Positions 8,105 through 16,796 of a stretch of DNA of 64,000 nucleotides are shown here, one piece after another. The stretch comes from JAJTHB01 sp033763775 (GTDB lineage Bacteria > Pseudomonadota > Alphaproteobacteria > Rickettsiales > SXRF01): contig JANRJW010000013.1 of assembly GCA_033763775.1 (NCBI GenBank), forward strand, positions 186,001 to 250,000, in the 5' to 3' direction. Position 1 is the stretch's first letter, and each line of letters starts with the position of its first letter. The notes beneath the pieces are model-generated. The model searched no databases, was not told the DNA's origin, and saw only the letters and a program-made list of their open reading frames with translations. Made by a program: the position numbers and the translations under genes.

Positions 8105-9283
8105 CTATTGTATCAGATAAATCTGGCTTGGTGGAAACAAAAGGTCAAGTTTATCTGGCTTAATTTTAAATAGTGGTCCTTTCTCCGAAACGCGCCCATT
8201 ACTGCGGCGTTTTATCAGATGATCCAGCGTGATGATCCCCTGCCCAAGCAATAGGTCAAACTGAGAAACGATAGGGCTGCGCGTATGCTCCACTTTCTTG
8301 AAAGAGAAATGCTCCGTTCCATCAATGACTTTCGCCTCTGCCGCCACCCAAAATGTTTCTTTGTGTTTTTTCTTCAACTCCGCATGCAATGCCGCCAGCT
8401 CCCAGATTGCAAAATCACCGATGCTGACGTTTTCGCTTCGTTCAACGAGCCGACCATCATTTTCGTCGAGCCGTAACGATAGCCCCTGCGAGTTTGCTCT
8501 GAGTGTGCTAAGTGTACAGTAGAGCTTGAAATCCTCTCCGCGCTGATAGCCGAAATGATCGAGAATTTCTGCTGAGCTTTTGAATTTGCTCAATTCCCAA
8601 TTCGGCACTTTTGCAAAAAGCGTTTTTCGATTTCCGCGTTTATCACGGTACGATTTCAGCTCAATTCCTTTGTAGTCTGGAGCTTTATTGGAGTTGATGG
8701 CAATGCCAAGCAATGTTTCCAGCGTGCGGCCAATCGCCGTATCACCAGTTCCAATAGCGGGAATCCTGCCGCGTGCAGCGATCTCCTGAATCCTGCCGAG
8801 CAATTCTTGAGAAATGGCATTCGCATCCCTACTCATGTCACGGATGAGCTGAACCAGCGGGCTGTTATCACCAACCTGCATCAAGTGTGCAATGTTGCTC
8901 TGTGTGAGGTTGAGGACATACAACTCGCCACCTGAAGCAAAGATTCCGAGTATATCATTTGGATTGGCGTGGTTTTTCAAGCCAGTGAACCAGATACGAG
9001 GATCACCCTTTTTCGTAACGGGTCTGTAAAGCGAGGCTTGGCTGGAAATGACTTCATAATCCCGAACAATGTGAGAGCGGATGATTTGCTTATGCTCAGG
9101 ACCTTGTTCCTGAGTTTCATAATCATGAATGCCGCGTTGATAAAGGAACAGACGGAAGGGTGTTGTCGCATCCATGATGGACTTTTCCAGCCCTGTAGCA
9201 GTCGGCATGATGAACGCCATATCTATGCCTTCGCGGGTCAAGAGCTTGATATTATTCTCTTCAAGTTCGTTGAATACCCGCAT
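8105..9283 (-). CDS. Type II restriction endonuclease, MvaI/BcnI family
   Basis: The protein (392 aa) contains APDYKGIELKSYR at about residues 201-213. This matches the D-x4-E-x-K active site of the MvaI/BcnI nuclease family, monomeric enzymes that cut CCWGG or CCSGG. Asp203, Glu208 and Lys210 are the likely catalytic residues. The longer reading frame starts at a TTG (9319) inside the methyltransferase gene; the ATG at 9283 lies just past the methyltransferase stop and is preferred. It directly follows the cytosine methyltransferase on the same strand, as expected for a restriction-modification operon. The exact target site cannot be read from sequence. Confidence 0.88.
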   Translation of the reverse strand: MRVFNELEENNIKLLTREGIDMAFIMPTATGLEKSIMDATTPFRLFLYQRGIHDYETQEQGPEHKQIIRSHIVRDYEVISSQASLYRPVTKKGDPRIWFTGLKNHANPNDILGIFASGGELYVLNLTQSNIAHLMQVGDNSPLVQLIRDMSRDANAISQELLGRIQEIAARGRIPAIGTGDTAIGRTLETLLGIAINSNKAPDYKGIELKSYRDKRGNRKTLFAKVPNWELSKFKSSAEILDHFGYQRGEDFKLYCTLSTLRANSQGLSLRLDENDGRLVERSENVSIGDFAIWELAALHAELKKKHKETFWVAAEAKVIDGTEHFSFKKVEHTRSPIVSQFDLLLGQGIITLDHLIKRRSNGRVSEKGPLFKIKPDKLDLLFPPSQIYLIQ

Positions 9284-9287
9284 TGTG

Positions 9288-10763
9288 TCAGCTCGCTTTT
9301 TTCTTTTTCTGCTCTTCAACCCGATGAGTTTTAACGCTGGATTTAATGGCTTTACCGAGCAATTCAGATATTTTTTTACCCACCGCTTCCGCTAGTAGCG
9401 GTGGCACTGCATTGCCCACTTGCGTGTATTGCGGCACTTCAAACCTACGGCGCAAACTGCCAGTAGTTTCCTTCGCTCTGAATATAAAACTGTCAGGGAA
9501 TGATTGCAGCCGTGCCATTTCCCGAACAGTCATTGTGCGCGGCTCATGAGGGTGAACAAAATCATCAGGCAATGAAAGTACGGTAGGCGATGGCATATCC
9601 CATTTCAATGGACGCTGGCTGTGTTTTTTTGTGGTCAGGCGCATAACCTGCTCAAATAAATCATCCATATTTTTAGCTAAAACTTTGCCATCTGGGGCTT
9701 TCGCTGGCAGTTTAATCTTGGATAGTTCAGCACATACCAGACGCTTTTTTTCTGCCAGTGCTATGGAATCATCCGCAGCAAAGTTGAAAATTTTAACAGG
9801 CACTCCAAACTGGTTGAAAATTTGATACAGGCGGAATCGTGCCTCAATATGCTCTGCGTGCTTTCGTAAACTCTGATTATAAGGCACACTGCCAGAGTTA
9901 TCGCCTCTGATCACATCCGTCATCCAGCTACGATCTCCGCGCATCAGTTTGGCATATTCTGCACCCGCATCATTATACTGCTTATCGTCGCAGGAGACGG
10001 AGTATTTTCCATTCTCAAAATCCCAGAGCGCATCGCGCACCGTGCGAGGCTTTTTGAAAGTAGCCACGGGGGCAAGTGTCGGACGCTGGCGTTTCACGGC
10101 TGGCGGATCAATATCGAAGGCTGACTTCCAGAAACCATCCCATGTTACGATGTCCAATTTTGCTGCAATGTCTGAGCGTAAGCCAAGAATCATTACTCGC
10201 GGCCTGTGTTGAGGAACACCAAAGTGCATGGCGTTCACTTCAATCAACTGGGTGACATATCCCGGCCAAAGATCCCGTAGCACTGAGTTAATTTGCTCGA
10301 TAGGAGCTTTCTCACCGTGTTTGTTAAAATCTTGTTTAATTCCAAGCACATTTTCAATAAGTACGGCTTTGGGATGGATTCTTTCTACCATTTCCAAGAA
10401 CTGCCACGGTAGAAGATTGCGGATGTCATTAGGGTCTCTGCGCCCCGCCATTGAAAAGCCCTGACATGGTGGACCACCAGCAATCAGGTCGATACCCTCG
10501 CTCTCCAGACTATCCATAATGTATGGATTTTTCAGTACATCGCCCACTTCGTTGACGATGAGCTTCTGGCTGAATTGCTCTTCAATCGGTTTGCTGATGT
10601 AGGACTTCCATTCACTATCGGAGCGAATGCGGCGGATAAAATTATGGTAAAATGTTTCTGCCGCCATCGGTGACTTTTCCACGGCACACACCAACTCGAA
10701 TCCCGCTTTTTCGAGTCCGAGCGATAAACCACCACATCCTGCAAATAAGTCAATATACTTCAT
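9288..10763 (-). CDS. DNA (cytosine-5) methyltransferase
   Basis: A C5-cytosine methyltransferase of 491 residues that would protect host DNA from the adjacent nuclease. Motif I (DLFAGCGGLSLG, residues 5-16) binds S-adenosylmethionine. Motif IV contains the catalytic cysteine in GGPPCQGFS (Cys100), motif VI is LIENV (about 136-140), and motif VIII is QHRPRVMILG. The C-terminal motif X region reads TQVGNAVPPLLAEAVG. A stretch between motifs I and IV (about residues 45-90) and the target-recognition domain (about 210-400) are longer than in minimal enzymes. It is transcribed first, ahead of the nuclease, so protection would precede cutting. Confidence 0.95.
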   Translation of the reverse strand: MKYIDLFAGCGGLSLGLEKAGFELVCAVEKSPMAAETFYHNFIRRIRSDSEWKSYISKPIEEQFSQKLIVNEVGDVLKNPYIMDSLESEGIDLIAGGPPCQGFSMAGRRDPNDIRNLLPWQFLEMVERIHPKAVLIENVLGIKQDFNKHGEKAPIEQINSVLRDLWPGYVTQLIEVNAMHFGVPQHRPRVMILGLRSDIAAKLDIVTWDGFWKSAFDIDPPAVKRQRPTLAPVATFKKPRTVRDALWDFENGKYSVSCDDKQYNDAGAEYAKLMRGDRSWMTDVIRGDNSGSVPYNQSLRKHAEHIEARFRLYQIFNQFGVPVKIFNFAADDSIALAEKKRLVCAELSKIKLPAKAPDGKVLAKNMDDLFEQVMRLTTKKHSQRPLKWDMPSPTVLSLPDDFVHPHEPRTMTVREMARLQSFPDSFIFRAKETTGSLRRRFEVPQYTQVGNAVPPLLAEAVGKKISELLGKAIKSSVKTHRVEEQKKKKAS

Positions 10764-10835
10764 TTTTTTTATATAACAATTAGTGTTCAGGCATGCAAAT
10801 ATTCTAAGTATGACATCAAAAATATTGTTTTGTTG

Positions 10836-11783
10836 TCAAGCACCAGAAACTGTGCCAGCGCAGGCGCGGCGCAGCCGGTCGTTGATGGCGATACCAAGCC
10901 CCTGCTCCGGTACCGGCATGACTGCGATGCCAGCGACATGCGGCTTATCCAGCGCGCGAATCATGCGAAATAGATTAGCGGCGGCTTCATGAAGATCGCC
11001 GGAGACACTCAGATTAAGCACCTGCTTCGCCCCTTTGATCGGCTCGCCAAACGCAAGCAGCGCCTCGCTTTCAGCCACAGAAGAGGCATTCATGCGCAGC
11101 GGCCGCTGAGGCGCATAATGCTTCAGCAGCATACCCGGCGATTTAATACCACCCTCCGGCAGCCCCAAAGCGCCAATCAGCGCCTCAATCTGCGGCACGA
11201 GCACCCTGCCATGACGCAGCAGCGCCGGCACCCTGCCCGTTAGATCCAGCACCGTGGATTCAAGGCCGATCTCACACGCCCCGCCATCAAGCACCATGGC
11301 AACCTTTGAACCAAACTCACCATGAACATGCGCCGCCTCGGTTGGGCTGACACGGCCAGACAGATTCGCACTCGGCGCCGCAAGCGGCAGGCCGCTACGC
11401 TCAAGCAGCGCCAGCGCCAGCGGATGCGCCGGCACACGCACCGCAACGCTATCCAGCCCCGCACTCACCAGCAGCGATAAACGGCAATCCGCACGGCGAG
11501 GCAATACGAGCGTCAGCGGCCCCGGCCAGAACGCCTGCGCCAGACGCTGCGCACGTTCATCCACCACCACATGCTCCGCTGCCTGCGCCAGCGAGCTAAC
11601 ATGCACAATCAGCGGGTTGAATTGCGGCCGCCCCTTGGCCTCATAAATCGCCGCCACCGCCCTATCGGAGCAGGCATTGCCGCCAAGGCCATAGACCGTT
11701 TCAGTAGGAAAAACGACCAACCGATCCTGATGCAGCAGCACCGCAGCCGCCTCAATATCGCCTATATGGTGTTTTTCTATCAT
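10836..11783 (-). CDS. L-threonylcarbamoyladenylate synthase (Sua5/YwlC type)
   Basis: This enzyme makes threonylcarbamoyl-AMP from threonine, bicarbonate and ATP, the precursor of t6A37 in ANN-decoding tRNAs. The N-terminal YrdC domain has VFPTETVYGLG near residue 23 and the conserved APSANLSGRVSPTEA block. A C-terminal Sua5 domain of about 110 residues follows, with the linker SPGMLLKHYAPQRPL, so this is the long Sua5 type. The start at the ATG of MIEKHH is preferred over a TTG 33 bases upstream. The 3' end carries one copy of the 24-bp repeat that frames the R-M island; the gene itself appears complete at 315 residues. Confidence 0.93.
   Translation of the reverse strand: MIEKHHIGDIEAAAVLLHQDRLVVFPTETVYGLGGNACSDRAVAAIYEAKGRPQFNPLIVHVSSLAQAAEHVVVDERAQRLAQAFWPGPLTLVLPRRADCRLSLLVSAGLDSVAVRVPAHPLALALLERSGLPLAAPSANLSGRVSPTEAAHVHGEFGSKVAMVLDGGACEIGLESTVLDLTGRVPALLRHGRVLVPQIEALIGALGLPEGGIKSPGMLLKHYAPQRPLRMNASSVAESEALLAFGEPIKGAKQVLNLSVSGDLHEAAANLFRMIRALDKPHVAGIAVMPVPEQGLGIAINDRLRRACAGTVSGA
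10845..10868. repeat. Right 24-bp direct repeat, in tsaC 3' end
   Basis: Identical to 8032-8055. It covers the last codons of tsaC, ending 6 bases short of the stop codon at 10836-10838. The island therefore begins at the end of a housekeeping gene. Confidence 0.92.
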
Positions 11784-11863
11784 TCGGCTACTAAATCTGG
11801 TTGTGGTGACCTGCAAAGCAGTGTAAGAAGCTTACGATACATTCATTGAATATGAGGGTAACT

Positions 11864-12544
11864 ATGGCAAAAATCATAACGATTGCACAGCAAAAAGGTG
11901 GCGCCGGAAAAACCACATTGGCCGCCCATCTCGCCGTCGCGCTCAGCCAGAAAGGCAACCGTGTTGCGATTGTGGATATCGACCCGCAGGGCAGCCTCTC
12001 GCACTGGCACCGTATCCGCGAAGAAAAATTTGGCGAAGGCTATACCGGCCTGACCTTCACCGCGCTTTCCGGCTGGCGTGTGGGCAGCGAAGTGGCGCGC
12101 CTGCAGAAAACGCAGGACTTCGTGATCATCGACAGCCCACCACACACCGAAACCGAAGCGCGCACGGCCATTCGCAGCGCCGACCTGATCGTGATTCCCG
12201 TGCAGCCCAGCCCCACCGATTTGTGGGCAACCAAAGCGACACTGGAACTGGCGAAAGCAGAAAAAATTCCGGTGCGCGTGGTACTGAACCGTGTCAGTGC
12301 GAATTCAAAAATGGCCAGCATGATCGCTGATGAGCTGCCCCAGCTGGCTGAAACCACCATCGGCAACCGCGTGCTGTTTGCCGCCGCGCTGATGGAAGGC
12401 CGCACCGCAACCGAGCTGGAACCAACCAGCCACGCCGCCCGCGAGATTAAGGCACTGGTGAAAGAACTGCTCCAGCTGGTGGCTGACAAAGAGCCAGAAG
12501 AAAGCAATGCAGCGCCCTCTAAGCGCGTGCTGGAACCGGCCTGA
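11864..12544 (+). CDS. Orphan ParA-family ATPase
   Basis: A ParA/MinD-type ATPase of 226 residues. It has the deviant Walker A QQKGGAGKTT (residues 9-18) with the signature lysine, a Walker A' region DIDPQGS, and the Walker B-like FVIIDSPPHTE. Such proteins position plasmids, chromosomes or protein complexes on the nucleoid. No parB lies next to it, so it may be an orphan used for cargo positioning rather than the partner of the parS site 3.9 kb away. The ATG at 11864 follows a GAGGGT ribosome-binding site; upstream in-frame starts at 11846 and 11852 are less likely. Confidence 0.9.
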   Translation: MAKIITIAQQKGGAGKTTLAAHLAVALSQKGNRVAIVDIDPQGSLSHWHRIREEKFGEGYTGLTFTALSGWRVGSEVARLQKTQDFVIIDSPPHTETEARTAIRSADLIVIPVQPSPTDLWATKATLELAKAEKIPVRVVLNRVSANSKMASMIADELPQLAETTIGNRVLFAAALMEGRTATELEPTSHAAREIKALVKELLQLVADKEPEESNAAPSKRVLEPA

Positions 12545-12599
12545 AATATCAGCGATAATAAACAAATTCTCTTTGCTGGTGTCGCAATGACCATAACGC

Positions 12600-12629
12600 T
12601 TGACGTTATATAACGTTAGGCGTTATAAT
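12600..12629 (+). promoter_or_regulatory. higBA promoter with palindromic operator
   Basis: A -35 TTGACG (12600-12605) and -10 TATAAT (12624-12629) are separated by 18 bases. The -35 end and spacer contain a perfect 14-bp palindrome, ACGTTATATAACGT (12603-12616). This is a natural site for autorepression by the HigA antitoxin. The higB ATG is only 7 bases past the -10 box. Confidence 0.75.
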
Positions 12630-12635
12630 TCCTTG

Positions 12636-12917
12636 ATGATAAAAAGTTTTGCATGCGCGGAAACTGAGCGCATCAGGGATGGTCTTGCTTCACGCAGATT
12701 TCCGCCGGACATTCAGCAAACGGCGCGCCGGAAACTGCGCTATCTGCATCAGGCCGCAAATATTAACGACCTGCGAGTGCCGCCAGGGAACCGTCTGGAA
12801 GCTCTCAAAGGAAATAGAAAAGGACAACACAGCATTAGAATCAACGATCAGTGGCGTATCTGTTTTTATTGGCTGGATGATAATGCCGAAGACGTTGAGA
12901 TAATTGATTATCATTGA
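12636..12917 (+). CDS. higB: HigB-type toxin (RelE superfamily)
   Basis: A 93-residue HigB-like mRNA interferase of the RelE/ParE fold. The sequence has the family pattern of an N-terminal IKSFACAETERI strand-helix, a central RRKLRYLHQAANINDLRVPPGNRLEALKG-like region, and the C-terminal GQHSIRINDQWRICFYW core. By family it cleaves mRNA in ribosomes unless bound by antitoxin. The toxin gene comes first and is followed 7 bases later by the HigA-type gene, the usual higBA order. The ATG sits at about the predicted transcription start, suggesting a leaderless or near-leaderless mRNA. The cognate pair and regulation are inferred. Confidence 0.9.
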   Translation: MIKSFACAETERIRDGLASRRFPPDIQQTARRKLRYLHQAANINDLRVPPGNRLEALKGNRKGQHSIRINDQWRICFYWLDDNAEDVEIIDYH

Positions 12918-12924
12918 GGAATCT

Positions 12925-13224
12925 ATGACAAGAAAACTGATGAATATTCACCCGGGTGACGTGCTGCTTGAAGATTTTCTGCTGCCAATGGGCATCAGCC
13001 AGAATGCGCTGGCGCGTGCGATTGGCATTTCACCGCGCAGAATCAATGAAATATGCCTCAGAAAACGCGCCGTCACCGCGGATACCGCGATCAGGCTTGC
13101 ACGCTATTTTGGTACCTCTAAAGAAATCTGGCTCGGCCTTCAGGCAAGCTATGACCTGGAGGAAGCCGAGAAAAAATATGATTATCGGGCGATCAAACCG
13201 TCGGCTCTGGTTCCACCGGCCTGA
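12925..13224 (+). CDS. higA: HigA-type antitoxin (XRE family)
   Basis: A 99-residue helix-turn-helix protein with the HigA pattern HPGDVLLEDFLLPMGISQNA and a clear HTH (ALARAIGISPRRINEI) at about residues 26-41. It would neutralise HigB and repress the shared promoter. A GAGGA ribosome-binding site precedes the ATG at 12925 by 4-5 bases; an upstream ATG at 12904 overlaps higB and is less likely. The 3' end overlaps the convergent bolA gene by 32 bases. Confidence 0.93.
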   Translation: MTRKLMNIHPGDVLLEDFLLPMGISQNALARAIGISPRRINEICLRKRAVTADTAIRLARYFGTSKEIWLGLQASYDLEEAEKKYDYRAIKPSALVPPA

Positions 13225-13471
13225 TCTCTATCGCCAGCGCGTGCAGGCCGCTTTCAAACTCTGGAGCCAGCACCTTATACACCGCCTGATGCGCCTGAAC
13301 GCGGCTCAGGCCATGCAGCTTTTCACTGCTGATTATCAGCCGATAATGGGTTTGCCCCCCCGGCGCCGCGCCGCTATGGCCTGCATGTTTGTGTGATTCA
13401 TCTTCGATTTCAAGATGACAGGGCGCAAGTGCCTGCGTTAACATCTGCCTGATACGTTCTTTGCGATGCAT
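13193..13471 (-). CDS. BolA-family protein
   Basis: A 92-residue BolA/IbaG-type protein. It contains the conserved histidine-rich loop DESHKHAGHSG and the class signature LHGLSRVQAHQAVYKVLAPE, ending in HALAIEIRP. BolA proteins pair with monothiol glutaredoxins in iron-sulfur handling or act in morphology and stress control. It is divergent from the J-domain gene, whose start lies next to its own. This pairing with the J-domain protein, cobS and cobT is common in alphaproteobacteria. Confidence 0.95.
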   Translation of the reverse strand: MHRKERIRQMLTQALAPCHLEIEDESHKHAGHSGAAPGGQTHYRLIISSEKLHGLSRVQAHQAVYKVLAPEFESGLHALAIEIRPVEPEPTV

Positions 13472-14054
13472 GATAAAAAAACCCCGTAAAAATTCCCGGC
13501 AGGATTATGCCCCCCACATTCCCCCGGAGCAGGCGCCGCGCTGCGAAGCGCCGGGCTGCAGTGAGCCGGGCATGTATAAAGCACCCCGCGCACCAAATCA
13601 ACTCCATGACTATCGCTGGCTTTGCCTTGATCATATCCGTGAACATAATGCGCGTTGGGACTTTTTCGGCGGCATGAGCAGCCAGGAAATCGAGGCCTTC
13701 ATGCGTGATGCCGTCACCGGCCACCGCCCGACATGGAACCGCGAAACCCGCCTGCGCGACCCGGTCGCTTCGCTTCAGGACGCGCTGTATGAATTCATGA
13801 TCGGCCAGAGAAAACCTAAAAAAGCCACCCCGCAGCTTTCTACCAAGCTACGCAAGGCGCTTGCGGTGCTGGATATGGACTATCCGTTTGAACCGCGCCA
13901 GCTGAAGCAGCGCTACCGCGAGATGGTCAAAAAATATCACCCCGATGTCAATCAAAGCGACCGCTTTGCCGAAGATAAATTCAAAAAAATAACCGAATCC
14001 TATCATTTGCTTGCTGCACATTTAAAATCAGAGGACTATAAACCAAAGCCATGA
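13470..14054 (+). CDS. J-domain protein upstream of cobS
   Basis: A 194-residue DnaJ-type co-chaperone with the J-domain at the C-terminus (about residues 134-192: LKQRYREMVKKYHPDVNQ), including the HPD triad that stimulates DnaK. An N-terminal region carries CEAPGCSEPG and a later LCLDH, which could bind a metal. The gene ends 4 bases into cobS, so the pair is translationally coupled; this order recurs in alphaproteobacteria and suggests a chaperone role for the CobS/CobT complex. The ATG at 13470 is preferred to a TTG at 13461. Confidence 0.9.
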   Translation: MIKKPRKNSRQDYAPHIPPEQAPRCEAPGCSEPGMYKAPRAPNQLHDYRWLCLDHIREHNARWDFFGGMSSQEIEAFMRDAVTGHRPTWNRETRLRDPVASLQDALYEFMIGQRKPKKATPQLSTKLRKALAVLDMDYPFEPRQLKQRYREMVKKYHPDVNQSDRFAEDKFKKITESYHLLAAHLKSEDYKPKP

Positions 14055-15028
14055 CCAAAACCGCCCCCACAAACACTGCTATGGATGCACCGGATAAATC
14101 GGTGCATGCCGAAAAAATCTTCGGTGTGAAACTGCCGTTTCAGATACCCGCCTTTTCAACGCCGGAAGAACACGTGCCACAGCTCGACCCGGACTATCAG
14201 TTTGAACCCACCACCACCGCCGCGATTCTTGCAGGCTTTGCGTTTAACCGCCGCGTTATCGTGCAGGGCTATCACGGCACCGGCAAATCCACTCATATCG
14301 AACAGGTGGCCGCACGGCTGAACTGGCCGTGTATCCGCATCAACCTTGATAGTCATGTCAGCCGCAGCGATCTCGTCGGCCGCGACGCCATCACCCTCAA
14401 AGACGGCAAGCAGATCACCCAGTTTCAGGAGGGAATTCTGCCATGGTCGCTGGCGCGACCTGTGGCGCTGGTGTTTGATGAATATGATGCCGGCCGGCCG
14501 GATGTGATGTTTGTGATACAGCGCGTGCTGGAAACGCAGGGAAAATTCACCCTGCTGGATCAGAACCGCGTGATCACCCCGCACCCGTTTTTCCGGCTGT
14601 TTGCGACCGCAAACACCATCGGCCTTGGCGATGCTACCGGTATTTATCACGGCACCCAGCCAATCAATCAGGGGCAGATGGACCGCTGGAACATCGTCGC
14701 CACGCTGAACTACCTGCCGCTGGAAGATGAATTCAAAGTGGTGGCCGGCAAAGTCAGAGAACTCGCCGCCAGCGCTAAATCGAAAGAGATGCTGCGCAGC
14801 ATGATCGCCATGGCCGGTCTCACACGTCAGGGCTTTGTGCAGGGTGATCTTTCCACCGTGATGTCGCCGCGCACCGTGATCAACTGGGCAGAAAACACCC
14901 GCATTTTCGGCGATGTGCATCTGGCTTTCCGTCTCGCTTTTTTCAATAAATGTGACGAAAACGAGCGGCCACTGGTGGCGGAATATTATCAGCGCTGCTT
15001 CGCCGTTGATCTGATGGCAAAGGCATAG
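14051..15028 (+). CDS. cobS: CobS-type AAA+ subunit
   Basis: CobS is the AAA+ ATPase of the aerobic cobaltochelatase CobNST. The 325-residue protein has Walker A GYHGTGKSTH (about residues 74-83), Walker B VALVFDEYDAG, and a downstream sensor region FRLFATANTIGLGD. It overlaps the J-domain gene by 4 bases and is followed 7 bases later by cobT. No cobN or corrin genes are nearby. CobS/CobT pairs occur in many alphaproteobacteria, sometimes without a full B12 pathway, so the cobalt-chelation role is inferred from family only. Confidence 0.93.
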   Translation: MTKTAPTNTAMDAPDKSVHAEKIFGVKLPFQIPAFSTPEEHVPQLDPDYQFEPTTTAAILAGFAFNRRVIVQGYHGTGKSTHIEQVAARLNWPCIRINLDSHVSRSDLVGRDAITLKDGKQITQFQEGILPWSLARPVALVFDEYDAGRPDVMFVIQRVLETQGKFTLLDQNRVITPHPFFRLFATANTIGLGDATGIYHGTQPINQGQMDRWNIVATLNYLPLEDEFKVVAGKVRELAASAKSKEMLRSMIAMAGLTRQGFVQGDLSTVMSPRTVINWAENTRIFGDVHLAFRLAFFNKCDENERPLVAEYYQRCFAVDLMAKA

Positions 15029-15035
15029 CCCGCCC

Positions 15036-16796
15036 ATGAGCGATCCTCTCGCCCTGTGGCGCCAGAGTCTGGAAGCAACCACCCGCGCACTGGCCGCTGA
15101 AAAAAAAGATTTCCCCCTGCCCCCGCTGCCGCACATGCCGCCTGAGGAGGATCTGCCGCTGGTTCGCGCCGCCATGGACGAACAGGCCATCTTCCACCGC
15201 CACCACCAGCGCACGCTTCACCGTCGCCTGCGCCCCAGCCATCCGGCTTCCGGCGCGCTGTTCGATACGCTGGAGGCGATTCGCGTGGAAGCGCTTGGTA
15301 GCCGTTATTATCTTGGCATGCAGCAGAATCTGAGCCGCCGTTTTGAGCGCGCCTGGGCGATGAAAATGATCGCCGCCAGCACCATGACTCCGGCTGCTGC
15401 CACCGAGCTGCTGGCGCGTGAAATGATTGCAGACCAGCAGGTCAATGCCGAGCAACTGGCGCTCGCTGAGCAATCGCTCGCCAGCCTGCGCCCGCAACTT
15501 CAGCAGATGCGCGGCGCCGCAGCGGATCAAGCCGCTTATGCCCATGAGGCGCTGAAGCTGATTGAGCAGCTCGAGCTGATCAAACAATCACGCGAGGAGA
15601 ATAAAGACAGCCACCAGCCCCTGCCCGAAGCGAATGATGCGGCCAGCAGTAACGACACGCAAACCCCGATGGCCAGCGACCTGCAAAACAGCGCTGGCCA
15701 GAGCGGCGATGAAATCAGCTCGCTTTTTCCCAGCCTTTCCAGCCCACCCGCCGACACGCCGCCGCCCCCCGCGCCCAAAGCCGCAGAAGAGCCGGGCGAA
15801 AGCCCGTTCCCGCCCGAGCATAACCAGACTGCGAGGCCGCTGCCGCTGGATTACCACGCCTACACGACCCGCCACGATGAAATCATCGCCGCCCATCTGC
15901 TCGCCGCGCCGCAGGAACTGCAGCAGTTACGCGAGCAGCTCGATGCCCGCCTCGAACAGTTTCAAAGCCTCACCGCCCGCCTCGCTAATAAGCTTCAGCG
16001 ATTGCTGCTGGCACGTCAGGCACGGCGCTGGAGCTATGACGAAGAAGACGGCATGCTCGATAACCGCAAACTCGCGCGGCTGATTATCCACCCTGACGAA
16101 GAACAGATCTATAAGCGCGAAAAAGATACTGATTTCCGCGACACCGTGGTGACGCTGCTGATTGATAACTCCGGCTCGATGCGCGGCCGCCCGATTACCA
16201 TGGCGGCACTCTCCGCTGATCTCATCGCCCGCACGCTGGAACGCTGCGGTGTCAAAACCGAAATTCTTGGTTTTACGACCCGCGAATGGAAAGGCGGCAC
16301 CTCGTACAAAGAATGGATCAAAGCCGGCAAGCCCGCGCATGCCGGCAGGCTCAATGACCTGCGCCATATTATTTATAAACCAGCGGATATCAGCTGGCGC
16401 AAAGCCAAAAAAAACCTCGGCCTGATGCTTAAAGACGGTATATTGAAGGAGAACATCGACGGCGAGGCGATTTTATGGGCCGCCGGACGCCTGATGCAAC
16501 GGCCAGAACAGCGCCGCATTCTGATGGTGATTTCTGACGGCGCACCAGTGGATGACAGCACCCTTTCCGCTAATACCGGCAACTACCTTGACCGTCACCT
16601 GCGCGAGGTGATTGCTCATGTTGAAAAACAGCTACCCATTGAGCTACTGGCGATTGGCATTGGCCATGATGTGACGCGCTACTACAGCAACGCCGTGACG
16701 ATATCGGAGATAGATAAGCTCGGAGAAACGATGACCGACCAGCTGACCAGCCTGTTTAAAGCCGAAAAGAAAAAAACTAGGCAGCGGCTTTCTTAG
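15036..16796 (+). CDS. cobT: CobT-type VWA subunit
   Basis: CobT is the partner of CobS in the cobaltochelatase complex. At 586 residues it has an N-terminal helical domain, an acidic and proline-rich linker (about residues 185-265), and a C-terminal von Willebrand A domain with the MIDAS motif DNSGS in LLIDNSGSMRGRPI. The end YYSNAVTISEIDKLGETM is characteristic of CobT. The 3' end overlaps the convergent rpmB gene by 20 bases. Confidence 0.94.
   Translation: MSDPLALWRQSLEATTRALAAEKKDFPLPPLPHMPPEEDLPLVRAAMDEQAIFHRHHQRTLHRRLRPSHPASGALFDTLEAIRVEALGSRYYLGMQQNLSRRFERAWAMKMIAASTMTPAAATELLAREMIADQQVNAEQLALAEQSLASLRPQLQQMRGAAADQAAYAHEALKLIEQLELIKQSREENKDSHQPLPEANDAASSNDTQTPMASDLQNSAGQSGDEISSLFPSLSSPPADTPPPPAPKAAEEPGESPFPPEHNQTARPLPLDYHAYTTRHDEIIAAHLLAAPQELQQLREQLDARLEQFQSLTARLANKLQRLLLARQARRWSYDEEDGMLDNRKLARLIIHPDEEQIYKREKDTDFRDTVVTLLIDNSGSMRGRPITMAALSADLIARTLERCGVKTEILGFTTREWKGGTSYKEWIKAGKPAHAGRLNDLRHIIYKPADISWRKAKKNLGLMLKDGILKENIDGEAILWAAGRLMQRPEQRRILMVISDGAPVDDSTLSANTGNYLDRHLREVIAHVEKQLPIELLAIGIGHDVTRYYSNAVTISEIDKLGETMTDQLTSLFKAEKKKTRQRLS

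Larger units (their letters stand above)
8032..10868. mobile_element. Restriction-modification island framed by direct repeats
   Basis: The island holds only a restriction endonuclease and its methyltransferase and is bounded by exact 24-bp direct repeats (8032-8055 and 10845-10868). The right repeat is the 3' end of tsaC. Its intergenic stretches are AT-rich compared with the flanks. No integrase or transposase is present, so the repeats may mark homologous or illegitimate recombination, or passive insertion, rather than a self-mobile element. The limits are therefore an inference from the repeats. Confidence 0.7.

Noticed and set aside
11864..12544. The ParA as partner of the parS site at 7951
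   Set aside because: No parB is adjacent and the two are separated by the R-M island and tsaC; chromosomal parAB usually lies near gidA/gidB. The link is not supported.
14156..15214. Long open frame on the minus strand opposite cobS/cobT
   Set aside because: It has no recognisable domain and lies fully opposite two strong genes with clear motifs; it is a composition shadow.
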